A stretch of 43,926 nucleotides of DNA from Acidobacteriota bacterium (lineage in GTDB: Bacteria > Acidobacteriota > Terriglobia > Bryobacterales > Bryobacteraceae): positions 1 through 43,926 of the forward strand of contig JACOTZ010000074.1 in NCBI GenBank assembly GCA_016178155.1. The letters run 5' to 3'. The translations under genes and the position numbers were made by a program. Below, piece after piece: positions 26,832 through 34,947 of the stretch. Each line of letters opens with the position of its first letter. Position 1 is the first letter of the stretch. The notes beneath the pieces are model-generated. The model searched no databases. It saw only the letters and a list, made by a program, of their open reading frames with translations, and was not told the DNA's origin.

Positions 26832-27838
26832 CGCGTAAAGGCCCTGTCGACGTGCGAACCGTGGATTTTGATGTGGCACAACGTGCAGTTCCGGAAGCGC
26901 GGGCTGCGCAGGTCGTGAAAGGCCGGCGGGACGCCGCCGAGCCGGGTGTCGCCGACGCCGGTGAAATTCGCGAGGTTCGCGTGGCACTCGAGGCACTGGA
27001 AGCGCACGTCGGCCCGGTTCAGCAAACGCGGGTTAGCCGACCCGTGCGGCTCGTGACAAGACTGGCACCCCTCGAGCCTCACCGGCGCATGCTCGAACGT
27101 GAACGGCCCGCGCTTGTCGCCGTGGCAGCGGAAACAGCCCGGTTCGTTGGCCGCGACCGTGCGCACCGAGCGCGCGAGAAAACTCCCGTGCGGGTTGTGA
27201 CAATCGACGCAGCTCATGCCTCCCTGCGCGACCGGGTGCGCGTGCGGCCGCTGGAACTGCGCCCAAACCGCCGTGTGGCACCCGGTGCACAGGTTGGTGC
27301 GCATCTCCGGCTCGCGCTTCTTTTCCTGGTGGATGGAATGGCAGCGAACGCAGCTTACCTGGTTGCGTGCGTGGCCGCCGTGGATGCGGCCGGCTTGAGT
27401 CGGCTGGTTCAGATGGCAGGCGAGACACGTGCGGTCGGCCTCGGCGGGGCGCACCTTGGCTGGCTGGCGAATGTCACTCGCCTGAGCGCTCTCGGCGTGC
27501 ACGCTCCCCGGCCCATGGCAGGACTCGCAGGCTTCGGCCTTCCATCGCGGGCGCTTCAGCGTCTGGATCGTCCAGTGCGGGTTGCGCTGCATCGCCTTGA
27601 AGATGTCTTCGTGGCAGACCTGGCAGGTTTCCGACCCGACGTAGGTCGCGGGAGCGGCAGGTTGGGCCGCCTCCTTGGCGGGCTCTGTCTGCTGGGCAGT
27701 AGCGCCGCCCTCCGGCTTTGCCGGCGCCGCCGGACGCTGGTTCTGCGCCAGGGCGGAGGGGTTGCAAAAAACCAGGGCCGTGAGCCCGAGCATAAGGCCC
27801 ACGGCTGCTGGTTTCAACCCCCGGTTCTCAGCGAGCAT
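26828..27838 (-). CDS. MtrA/DmsE-like periplasmic decaheme c-type cytochrome
   Basis: The 336-aa precursor has a signal peptide (cleavage near SALA-QN, residue 31), a Pro/Ala linker and ten CxxCH motifs at about 72, 104, 138, 163, 184, 210, 235, 258, 282 and 318. The even spacing, YVGSETCQVCHEDIFKAM at the first haem and the SCHxPHG repeats are typical of the MtrA/DmsE/PioA family. In Mtr/Pio systems this protein is the electron wire inside the barrel. The start at 27838 (MLAENRGL) gives a good signal peptide; 27874 is also open. It overlaps the upstream decaheme gene by 11 bases and the barrel gene downstream by 4, so all three are co-translated. Confidence 0.92.
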   Translation of the reverse strand: MLAENRGLKPAAVGLMLGLTALVFCNPSALAQNQRPAAPAKPEGGATAQQTEPAKEAAQPAAPATYVGSETCQVCHEDIFKAMQRNPHWTIQTLKRPRWKAEACESCHGPGSVHAESAQASDIRQPAKVRPAEADRTCLACHLNQPTQAGRIHGGHARNQVSCVRCHSIHQEKKREPEMRTNLCTGCHTAVWAQFQRPHAHPVAQGGMSCVDCHNPHGSFLARSVRTVAANEPGCFRCHGDKRGPFTFEHAPVRLEGCQSCHEPHGSANPRLLNRADVRFQCLECHANLANFTGVGDTRLGGVPPAFHDLRSPRFRNCTLCHIKIHGSHVDRAFTR

Positions 27839-29873
27839 GCACCCGATTGACAGAGAATTCGGCGTTGCTGCCATGGCAGGTCGCGCAGCTTTCGCCCAAT
27901 CGGCTGGTATTAATCAGCGCGTGCGAAGCCGCGGATTTGCCGGTGTGGCAGCCAAGGCAAGCCGACGCGACCGGACCCATGGGATCGAGATATCCGCGCG
28001 GGTTGGTGACCGGTTGAAGCTTGTCATTCTCCGGAACCTGCTGGGAATTGTTCACGTGGCACATGTCGCAGTTGCGACGATCCCCGGGGAACCCGACTTC
28101 GGTGAAATCGTGCGCGGTGCCTCCGAAGCCGAAGATCGTGAATTCACCGGTGCCTTCCTTGCCGGTGTGGATGCGGTGAATCATCGTGCGGAAGTTGATC
28201 GTCTGCGCCGGGTTCTGCGCCTCGGGCCGGCGAGCCGCATCCGTCATCGTCGGATTATGGCACATGACGCATTGCTCGGGGCGGTTGCGGTTGTTCCCGT
28301 GCAGCGACAGGCTGAAGTGGCAGGAATTGCATTTGTCAACCGACACCACCTGCCGCCTCGGCTCTGCCTTGCCGCCGTCGAGTGCGAAATAGAACTGCTT
28401 GTTCACACCGGCATCTCGCACGGTGACTTCCTTCTTGGTCCCGGGCAGGAGCACCGCGTTGCGATAGCCTTCAATGCCGACTGCGAAGCTGCCGGTCGCA
28501 TTATCCGGGATCTTTGCTTTGAATGTGTAGGTCAGGCTTCCATCCGGAGCGGCTTTCGAATCGTTCAGCGCGTCTTCGGTAATCATGTTTGTGTATTCCG
28601 ACGTCGGACCAGCCAGAACCAGCGCCAGACGCGTGAGCTGAGAAGTCGGGATGGCATTGCCCGACTTGTCCTTCACTGTGAAGCGGACCGTTGGCTGTTT
28701 ACCGGCCTGTCCATCCTGCACACCCAGGATGTCAAAGACCGTGCCCGGCACGTCGCGCGAGAAGCGGGACATCGTGTGCCCGCCCTTAATCGACGCGTCG
28801 AACTCGAGCTCGCCTTCCGGCACGTGGCAGCGCGCGCACTCGTTGTCGCTCACTTGCGGCAGACCGCCGGCGTGGTTCTCGCCGGTGGCGAAGTTTACGT
28901 TATCGTGGCAGGAGCCGCAGACGGTGCGGCTCGGTTTGGTCAGCCAGTTGTCGGCCTGTTTCGCACCCGGTTGATGGCACTTCTGGCAGTTGATCGCTTC
29001 GCTCGAGAGGTTGGCGGGAAACATGACATCGGAATAGTCGTGCACCGACTGCCGGTTGCCGATAATCTGGTACTTTCCGCCGGCTCTTACGCTCGGCAGC
29101 CGCGCGCCCATATGGATTTTATGCAACATCACCGGGAAATTCACGGTATTGCCGGTGTCGGGATCCGTGGTCTGGGCGGTGTGGCAGAGCACGCAAAGCT
29201 CGACGCTCCTGCGCGAGCCGCCATGGAACGCGAGCGTATCATGGCAGCCATTACAGGTTTTGGTCTCGACGATGTTGCGGACCACCTTCACTTCCGAACC
29301 GTTGGGCACGAAATTGAAAACGTCGTCATCGAATTGCCTGCCCAGATCGAACTCGCCGAGGTCGCGCGATCCGTGAGCGCCGATCGTATGCGTGGCCGCG
29401 CGATCGATACTGCTCGGCGCCTTGGTGCCGAACGTGTACGTGTACTCACCCTCCGCAACCTTGTTGAAAGTACCGCCGCTGTCGGTACCCGCCTGCGTCG
29501 CCGATTGTCCCGTGATGGGGCTGGGGCCGGCAACGCGGGTCGTGTATGCGGTATATTGACTCTGCCCTGCAGGAATCGTTGCAGCGATGAAGCTCACCGA
29601 GATCGCGCCGGGGGTTGACACCCCCTCCCGGTCCAGGGGCAAGCCCTTCGGATCTGTTAGCTTGAACCGCGCCCGAATGGTTCCATCCGCGAGAATCTCG
29701 GCGCCGGTTATCTTGATGACCAGGCCCGGACGCACGAAGTCCACCAGGTTCGGATCCAGGTAGGCTGCTTTCTGGTGCTCGTTGAAATCTCCCGAGCTGC
29801 TCGCAAGGGCCAGGCAGCCCGCGAGTACAAGCAAGATGATACAAATGTGGCGAATCGACAATTTCTGTCGCAT
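27828..29873 (-). CDS. OmcA/MtrC-like decaheme outer-membrane lipoprotein cytochrome
   Basis: The 681-aa protein shows the four-part MtrC/OmcA plan: beta domain (about 25-200), five haems (CNGCH 207, CVLCH 227, CQKCH 296, CGSCH 319, CARCH 346), second beta domain (about 370-510) and five more haems (CNSCH 515, CVMCH 535, CDMCH 602, CLGCH 639, CATCH 663). It begins MRQKLSIRHICIILLVLAGC, with a lipobox (LAGC, lipid on Cys20), fitting anchorage at the outer membrane, where relatives exchange electrons with minerals, electrodes or other cells. ATG 29873 has GGAAGGGGCTC in front. It is first in a minus-strand operon with the MtrA- and MtrB-like genes and is preceded by a sigma-54-type promoter. 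Known OmcA/MtrC proteins are similar in size. Confidence 0.93.
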   Translation of the reverse strand: MRQKLSIRHICIILLVLAGCLALASSSGDFNEHQKAAYLDPNLVDFVRPGLVIKITGAEILADGTIRARFKLTDPKGLPLDREGVSTPGAISVSFIAATIPAGQSQYTAYTTRVAGPSPITGQSATQAGTDSGGTFNKVAEGEYTYTFGTKAPSSIDRAATHTIGAHGSRDLGEFDLGRQFDDDVFNFVPNGSEVKVVRNIVETKTCNGCHDTLAFHGGSRRSVELCVLCHTAQTTDPDTGNTVNFPVMLHKIHMGARLPSVRAGGKYQIIGNRQSVHDYSDVMFPANLSSEAINCQKCHQPGAKQADNWLTKPSRTVCGSCHDNVNFATGENHAGGLPQVSDNECARCHVPEGELEFDASIKGGHTMSRFSRDVPGTVFDILGVQDGQAGKQPTVRFTVKDKSGNAIPTSQLTRLALVLAGPTSEYTNMITEDALNDSKAAPDGSLTYTFKAKIPDNATGSFAVGIEGYRNAVLLPGTKKEVTVRDAGVNKQFYFALDGGKAEPRRQVVSVDKCNSCHFSLSLHGNNRNRPEQCVMCHNPTMTDAARRPEAQNPAQTINFRTMIHRIHTGKEGTGEFTIFGFGGTAHDFTEVGFPGDRRNCDMCHVNNSQQVPENDKLQPVTNPRGYLDPMGPVASACLGCHTGKSAASHALINTSRLGESCATCHGSNAEFSVNRVHAR

Positions 29874-29920
29874 GAGCCCCTTCCGTCTCCCGGCAAGTTG
29901 CAGGGGTAACATCCACTTCC

Positions 29921-29937
29921 TGCAGGAACAGGGCCAA
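29921..29937 (-). promoter_or_regulatory. probable sigma-54 (-24/-12) promoter of the mtrC-mtrA-mtrB-like operon
   Basis: On the minus strand TTGGCCCTGTTCCTGCA has TTGGC, the 10-base spacing from GG to GC, and TGCA, close to TTGGCACG-N4-TTGCA. Transcription would start near 29911, 38 bases ahead of the ATG at 29873. Confidence 0.7.
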
Positions 29938-30157
29938 ACACTAAAGCCGTGGAAAACTGCGAATTCGCTCACCCCCCTGGGCACCGAATGTGCTAAGAAA
30001 CAGCGCTCGCTGCGCGATAACACTCATAGTTTTCTGCCGGTAACTTCGATCCAGTTAGCCGTCCCCACCAGAAGCGAGTGCTCTCTCATCGCGAGCCGCT
30101 GCCGCTACCTCGGGTCGCCGAGATCGCAATTGCGGGGAGCCGCACTTCTTAGGGACC

Positions 30158-30333
30158 GTCAGGAAATAACCATGTCACTTCGTGACGCAGCTTGACCGAG
30201 TGGGGCAGGCCCTCGGCCTGCGGCGGCCTCTCAGGCCGCCTTCCAGCTTGGCCGGCTGAGAGCCGGCCGCAGCCTGAGAGGCTGCCCAATCAAGACTTGA
30301 CACAGGCCAGAATTGGCATGGTTATTTCCTGAC
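30158..30333. repeat. 176-bp element with 17-bp perfect terminal inverted repeats and nested palindromes
   Basis: GTCAGGAAATAACCATG (30158-30174) is the exact complement of 30317-30333. Inside, GGGCAG...CTGCGGC...GGCCTCTCAGGCCGCC pairs imperfectly with the right half, so the whole element folds on itself. It sits in the 700-bp divergent region 30024-30722 between the two cytochrome operons, more than 200 bases from either sigma-54 site. No ORF lies in it. It resembles a miniature inverted-repeat element or a palindromic dispersed repeat; it could also act as a bidirectional terminator or regulatory site. I see no other named feature in this interval besides the two promoters. Confidence 0.85.
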
Positions 30334-30684
30334 GAGCACTTAGGTACTACCGTGGGAAGCCCCGGCGCAAGGGGCGCGGCTGCAAGGCGCGCGAAGGCCG
30401 CCACTCGCTGCCATACTCGAAGGTACTCGATCACCGGTGCGAGTGCGACGCGCCACCGACGATATCATGCACCTCCTCGACGAACTGGCCCGCGCCATAG
30501 TGCGCAGGTGTGAGCCGAAGCCCCTCGCCGCCCCGGCGAAAGGGGAAGCCGAGCCGAACGGCCGGCGCCGCAGGTGGTTGAAATCAGCGACCGGACTGTG
30601 CCTTATGACACAACGGACTGGTGTGCTGGCGTCTGTTCCGCGTGCAAGTCCAAGCATCCGCGTACGCTCAGGAATCCGATCACA

Positions 30685-30701
30685 CTGGGTCCAGAATTGC
30701 A
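30685..30701 (+). promoter_or_regulatory. probable sigma-54 (-24/-12) promoter of the peptide and nine-heme cytochrome genes
   Basis: CTGGGTCCAGAATTGCA has CTGG and TTGCA with 10 bases between GG and GC. The expected start near 30712 places the AGGA (30714-30717) and the ATG at 30723 in the same geometry as at the activator and monoheme genes. Confidence 0.65.
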
Positions 30702-30722
30702 CATACGAGCAACAGGATGACC

Positions 30723-30821
30723 ATGAAACCCGTACAAGCTCTGATCCCCGCTATCATACTGGCCGCCGGGCTGTGCTACAAAGACAAGAAAGATCTGAAA
30801 GCCTGCAACGACGCGAAGTAG
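30723..30821 (+). CDS. 32-aa exported or membrane peptide
   Basis: The frame begins MKPVQALIPAIILAAGLC and ends in the charged tail YKDKKDLKACNDAK. It has a short hydrophobic segment (about 6-17) and two Cys (18 and 28). A lipobox is nearly present (LAAGLC), but Leu precedes the Cys where Gly, Ala or Ser is usual. AGGA lies five bases ahead of the ATG, and a sigma-54-type promoter lies just upstream, which makes this short frame credible. It precedes the nine-heme cytochrome gene by 83 bases. The tail faintly resembles the Lys-rich end of the monoheme cytochrome. Function unknown; a small cofactor or assembly peptide of the cytochrome complex is possible. Confidence 0.55.
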   Translation: MKPVQALIPAIILAAGLCYKDKKDLKACNDAK

Positions 30822-30904
30822 AGCTCGCCGATTCCCGGCGGGGGGCGGGAGAGGCAGACCGCCACGATGGCGGGTCCGCACGGCCGGTGTTTAGCAGATG
30901 CGAA

Positions 30905-32542
30905 ATGTTGCGGGTATGCATTCTCGCCGGTCTTTTCCTCTCGGTCGGCGCTCTGGCCGGGGCGAGCGAAGAGGGGTGCTCCTCTTGTCACGACCAAGGC
31001 AAGAGAATCAGCGGAACCGTACACGCCGGCTTGGGCTGTACGGGCTGCCATAGCGGGCACGAAACCTATCCGCACGCGCAGAAGTCCGAAAAGCCGGAAT
31101 GCGCCGACTGCCACGCCGAGATCGTCCGGCAGCACGCCGCGAGCGTCCATGGGCAGGAGATCAGCAAAGGCAGCGCGGCCGCCCCGACGTGTACCGTCTG
31201 CCATAACGACGTGCATGAGATCCGCTCGGCAAGATCGCAGGAGTGGCGCAGGTCCGTCCCGGATACCTGCGGCATGTGCCATGACCGGATTGCGGCGGAG
31301 TTCAAGGACAGTGTTCATGGAACCCAGCTCGCGCAGCGGACAGTCGAGGCGCCGACGTGTACCGACTGCCACGGCGAGCACGCGATCCAGCGGCCGAGCA
31401 ATCCGCGCTCGCCGGTTCATGTCTCGCATATCCGTGCAACCTGTGCGTCCTGCCATGCCGACGTGCGCCTGGGCCGCAAGTTCGGCCTGCCGCTGGATCG
31501 CGTAGTCAGCTTCGACGAATCCTTCCACGGCCTCGCGCTGAAGGCGGGCAATCAAACGGTTGCGAACTGCGCAAGCTGTCACGGCTTTCACAACATCCGC
31601 CCGTCGTCGGATCCGAAGTCGATGATTCACCCGGCCCACCTGCAAAAGACATGCGGCCAAGCGCAATGTCACCCGGGCGTCACGAGTAGTCGGTTCGCTA
31701 TCGGGCGCGTCCACTGGACGGAGGGCGAGGGGGAGCCTCGGCCGGTACGACTGGTGCGCCGGATTTACCTCCTGCTGATCCCGCTGATCATCGGCCCCAT
31801 GATCCTGCACAACGCCGGGGACTGGCTGCGCAAGCTGCGGCGCCTGCGGTTTCAGGCGCCGGCGCCTGCCGTGCCCGCGGAGACTCGGGGAGCGCCGCCG
31901 CTGCGCATGTACGGATTCGAGCGTCTCGAACACGGACTCTTGCTCGGGTCGTTTCTGATCCTGCTCTGGAGCGGCTTCGCGCTCAAATACCCGGAGACCT
32001 GGTGGGCGCTGCCGCTGGCGGCGTGGGAGCGGCAATGGCCGGTCCGCGGCACGCTGCACCGCGCGGCCTCGGTTGTATTCCTCGGCGTGGCGCTCCTGCA
32101 CCTGATCTCGCTGGCCGCCAGCCCGCGGCTGCGGCGGCACTGGACCAGCTTACTGCCTAAGTGGCGCGATGTTACCGACGCCGCGAGCAGCTTCGCGTAT
32201 AATCTCGGGTTAAGCGGCAAGCCGCCCCGGCTGCCAGCTTACAACTTCATCGAAAAGGTGGAATACTGGGCCGTGGTGTGGGGAGCGATCCTGATGGCTG
32301 TCACCGGAATCGTTCTCTGGGCCAATTCTTTTTCTCTGCATTATATTCCCAAGGTATGGCTCGATGTGGCCACCGCCATTCATTTTTATGAAGCAATCCT
32401 TGCGGGGTTGGCCATCCTGGTGTGGCACATCTATTTCGTCATTCTTGATCCTGAAGTTTACCCGGCCGAGACCACCTGGATCACCGGCAGGAGTGTTCGC
32501 CGCCAAGGCAGCGCGTCTGAGCCGGAAGCGATAGGGCAATAA
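30905..32542 (+). CDS. nine-heme c-type cytochrome fused to a cytochrome b561-like membrane domain
   Basis: The 545-aa protein has a signal peptide (MLRVCILAGLFLSVGALAGA), a periplasmic part with eight CxxCH motifs (25, 45, 66, 96, 122, 152, 180, 222) and a ninth of the unusual form CX4CH (Cys250-His256, CGQAQCH), and then five hydrophobic helices (about 288-520). The helices contain His suited to bind b haems: LEHGLLL, LHRAASVV, LLHLIS, AIHFYEA and LVWHIYF, as in b561/FdhI/PhsC-like subunits. It could pass electrons from the quinol pool through b haems to its own periplasmic haem chain, or in reverse. The start at 30905 is set by the signal peptide; no strong ribosome binding site is seen. 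The next cytochrome gene begins 9 bases after its stop. Confidence 0.9.
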   Translation: MLRVCILAGLFLSVGALAGASEEGCSSCHDQGKRISGTVHAGLGCTGCHSGHETYPHAQKSEKPECADCHAEIVRQHAASVHGQEISKGSAAAPTCTVCHNDVHEIRSARSQEWRRSVPDTCGMCHDRIAAEFKDSVHGTQLAQRTVEAPTCTDCHGEHAIQRPSNPRSPVHVSHIRATCASCHADVRLGRKFGLPLDRVVSFDESFHGLALKAGNQTVANCASCHGFHNIRPSSDPKSMIHPAHLQKTCGQAQCHPGVTSSRFAIGRVHWTEGEGEPRPVRLVRRIYLLLIPLIIGPMILHNAGDWLRKLRRLRFQAPAPAVPAETRGAPPLRMYGFERLEHGLLLGSFLILLWSGFALKYPETWWALPLAAWERQWPVRGTLHRAASVVFLGVALLHLISLAASPRLRRHWTSLLPKWRDVTDAASSFAYNLGLSGKPPRLPAYNFIEKVEYWAVVWGAILMAVTGIVLWANSFSLHYIPKVWLDVATAIHFYEAILAGLAILVWHIYFVILDPEVYPAETTWITGRSVRRQGSASEPEAIGQ

Positions 32543-32551
32543 ACAGACCTG

Positions 32552-34063
32552 ATGAACGGACAAACCAGCATCCCTGACAGGCTCCGGGCGTGGCTAGCGC
32601 CCTATGTGTACTTCTCGAACAACTGGATCAGCCTCGTGGGCGTGGTGCTGGTCACCAGCGCCGCCGTCCTTTGGCTGTTCATGCTGCCGGCGGCGTTCGG
32701 CCAGGAGAGCGAGAATCCTTATCTGAACATCATCACCGTGATGGCGCTGCCCGCTACGTTTTTTGCGGGCCTCATCCTGGTTCCCGTGGGGCAGTTGCTG
32801 CGCCTTCGCCGGGAGCGCCGCGCCGGCAGATACCCGGGCCGGCTGCCGACACTCGATTTGGCCAGCCCGCACCTGCGGCGGCTGCTGTTGTTTCTGATTG
32901 TGACCACGGTCGCAAACCTGATGATCGGCGGGCAGCTCACCTACCGCAGCGTCCACTACATGGAGAGCGTGCAGTTCTGCGGCACAACCTGCCATACGGT
33001 CATGAAACCGGAGCACACGTCGTATCAGAACTCGCCGCATTCGCGCGTCGAATGCGTGCAGTGTCATATCGGTCCGGGCGCGTCCTGGGCGGTGCGCTCC
33101 AAAATCGACGGCATCCGGCAGGTGTGGGCCGTACTGGTGGGCGACTACTCGCGGCCGATCCCGGTGCCGGTCAAGGACCTGCGTCCCGCGCGTGAGACTT
33201 GCGAGCAGTGCCATTGGCCGCAGAAGTTCGCGTACAACAAGCTGCGCATCATCGACAAATTCGCCGATGACGAGGCGAACACGCGCAGCCGGACGGTTCT
33301 GCTCATGCGTCTCGGCGGCGGGACCTCCGGTCCGCACGCGCATTCAGGAATCCATGGCGCGCACCTCGGCCCCGGGGTGTCTATCCGCTACGGCCATGCC
33401 GACACGGCGCGGCAGCAGATCCCCAGGATCTTGTACACAAACTCCAACACTGGCCGCAGCGTCGAATACATTGCAGCGGATGCCAATCGCGACGCGGTCC
33501 GCCGCCTGCCGACCCGCGAGATGGATTGCATGGACTGCCATAATCGTCCGACGCACGCTTTCGACCTGCCCGAACGCGCCGTCGACCGCGCTCTCGCCGA
33601 AGGCCTCATCTCGATGTCGCTTCCCTTCGTTAAGAAACAGGCGGTCGAGATTCTGAAGCAAGCCTACGCGAGCGAGGCGGAAGCATCCGCGAAAATCCCG
33701 GCCGCGCTCGACATGTATTACCGCACCGGGCAACCGGCAGTGTACGCGCGCAATGCGGCGACGGTGAAACAGGCGGGTGAAACGCTGGCTGCCATCTGGA
33801 AGCGAAACGTATTTCCGGAGATGAAAGTCACCTGGGGAACCTACCCCAACAACATCGGCCACACCGATTTCACGGGCTGCTTCCGCTGCCACGACGAGAA
33901 GAACGTGAGCGTCGCTGACCAGAGCGTCAAGATGACGCAGGACTGCAATACCTGTCATTCCCTGCTCGCCATGGAGGAGCCGTCGCCGAAGATTCTCAGC
34001 GAACTCGGTATCGAAGAGGCCCTGCCCACTGAAGCCGCACCGGTAAGCGACGGCGCGAAGTAA
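32552..34063 (+). CDS. NapC/NirT-type membrane-anchored hexaheme cytochrome c
   Basis: The 503-aa protein has three hydrophobic segments (about 24-46, 57-83, 108-127) and a periplasmic domain with six haem sites: CGTTCH (143-148, CX3CH spacing), CVQCH 168, CEQCH 217, CMDCH 326, CFRCH 443 and CNTCH 465. The first haem block, FCGTTCHTVMKPEHTSYQNSPHSRVECVQCHIG, is NapC/NirT-like (written here by its key residues C143, H148, C168, H172). NapC/NirT/CymA proteins oxidise menaquinol and pass electrons to periplasmic partners. It is longer than CymA, with two extra N-terminal helices and a C-terminal pair of haems. It follows the nine-heme gene by 9 bases, so both are co-transcribed. It could feed the MtrA-like cytochrome. 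Confidence 0.92.
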   Translation: MNGQTSIPDRLRAWLAPYVYFSNNWISLVGVVLVTSAAVLWLFMLPAAFGQESENPYLNIITVMALPATFFAGLILVPVGQLLRLRRERRAGRYPGRLPTLDLASPHLRRLLLFLIVTTVANLMIGGQLTYRSVHYMESVQFCGTTCHTVMKPEHTSYQNSPHSRVECVQCHIGPGASWAVRSKIDGIRQVWAVLVGDYSRPIPVPVKDLRPARETCEQCHWPQKFAYNKLRIIDKFADDEANTRSRTVLLMRLGGGTSGPHAHSGIHGAHLGPGVSIRYGHADTARQQIPRILYTNSNTGRSVEYIAADANRDAVRRLPTREMDCMDCHNRPTHAFDLPERAVDRALAEGLISMSLPFVKKQAVEILKQAYASEAEASAKIPAALDMYYRTGQPAVYARNAATVKQAGETLAAIWKRNVFPEMKVTWGTYPNNIGHTDFTGCFRCHDEKNVSVADQSVKMTQDCNTCHSLLAMEEPSPKILSELGIEEALPTEAAPVSDGAK

Positions 34064-34174
34064 GCGAGCCGTGGTTCGCATTTTGCGCGATGACACAGGC
34101 TGCGCAGCGTCTGCGTGCATCGGCATTTCGCTCGTGGAGCCTTGATACCCTGTGCGCGCGCCCGCAAAAACTGT

Positions 34175-34206
34175 GGCAACGTTTCACACATCTGAAACGC
34201 GTTGCC
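34175..34206. repeat. hairpin or palindromic site
   Basis: GGCAACGTTTCA (34175-34186) pairs with TGAAACGCGTTGCC (34193-34206) with a two-base bulge. It lies 110 bases after the hexaheme stop in the gene-free interval 34064-34377, where I see nothing else. It lacks a T-run, so a regulatory palindrome is as likely as a terminator. Confidence 0.5.
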
Positions 34207-34377
34207 TCTGAACGGTCCGCGGCGTAATGTCTCACTTGCAGCCATTCCGATCGAACGGCGTTTCCCGCTCTTGATGGCGAGCCAATTGCTCAGTTCGTGT
34301 CGTTTGCCTTGTCTCGGTCATCCGGCGCTTGCCGATCAATGGGCTGTCTTGGAATCGCCGTTCGCTTTTCGTTCAGA

Positions 34378-34947
34378 ATGCGGAGGACGTGTTTGCTGCG
34401 ACTGACGAAGATGGCGCTTGCTGCCCTGATGAGCCGTGGACTGATATGCGGGCAGGAGCTGTCGTTCGGATTCGCCGGCGGGACCAATCTCACGCGGGAT
34501 TTTCCGATTTCGCGAACCGTTTTTCAGGACCCAAGCCGTCCCTCGGGACTAACCACCTTTGACCTGTTCTCGGATACTCACAGCCTGATCGCCGGATTGT
34601 CTGTGGAGATTCGCATCGGGAGCGGACTTTCCCTGGAGGGCAACGCGTTGCACCGCAAGCTTCACCTCAGACGGCGCTACATTTTCCCCGATTACCTGCA
34701 GAACACGCCTGTGGCCCGGCCGATAAAATCCGCTGCTTCGCCCCCTTTTTCATCCCAGGCCACTGCCGGTTCCGAAAGAGCTGCCAATCCGATCCTACGA
34801 AAAAGTCGAATTTTACGTAGCTCCCCGATCAGTGAGTTAGCCTTCCAAGGACCCTCAGGCGCCCCGCGAACAAATCGGCCGCCTGCGTTTACGGCATCCG
34901 AAGATGCGGGTATATGTGATGCACGCCGGCTGGCCCATGCTCGATGA
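34378..34947 (+). pseudogene. truncated outer-membrane beta-barrel protein
   Basis: The frame from the ATG at 34378 starts with a signal-like peptide (MRRTCLLRLTKMALAALMS) and continues QELSFGFAGGTNLTRDF, FDLFSDTHSLIAGLSVEIR and GNALHRKLHLRRRYIFP, which reads like the first strands of an outer-membrane beta-barrel protein. After about 34710 the sequence becomes low-complexity and unlike a barrel, and the frame runs into the amidohydrolase remnant on another frame. Only about 115 residues look genuine, far short of a complete barrel. Interpreted as a gene cut by a deletion or rearrangement; the family is a by-eye judgement. Confidence 0.5.

Noticed and set aside
27675-29618. 647-aa plus-strand open frame
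   Set aside because: It is antisense to the mtrA- and mtrC-like genes, whose haem motifs and signal peptides are unmistakable; high GC produces long antisense frames.
30334-30684. c-di-GMP or cobalamin riboswitch upstream of the nine-heme operon
   Set aside because: I looked for the conserved cores of these riboswitches and did not find them; only generic GC-rich hairpins are present.
30437-30904. N-terminal extension of the nine-heme cytochrome to 30437
   Set aside because: The extra 156 residues are Arg-rich and cover the sigma-54-type promoter and the small peptide gene; a clear signal peptide begins at 30905.
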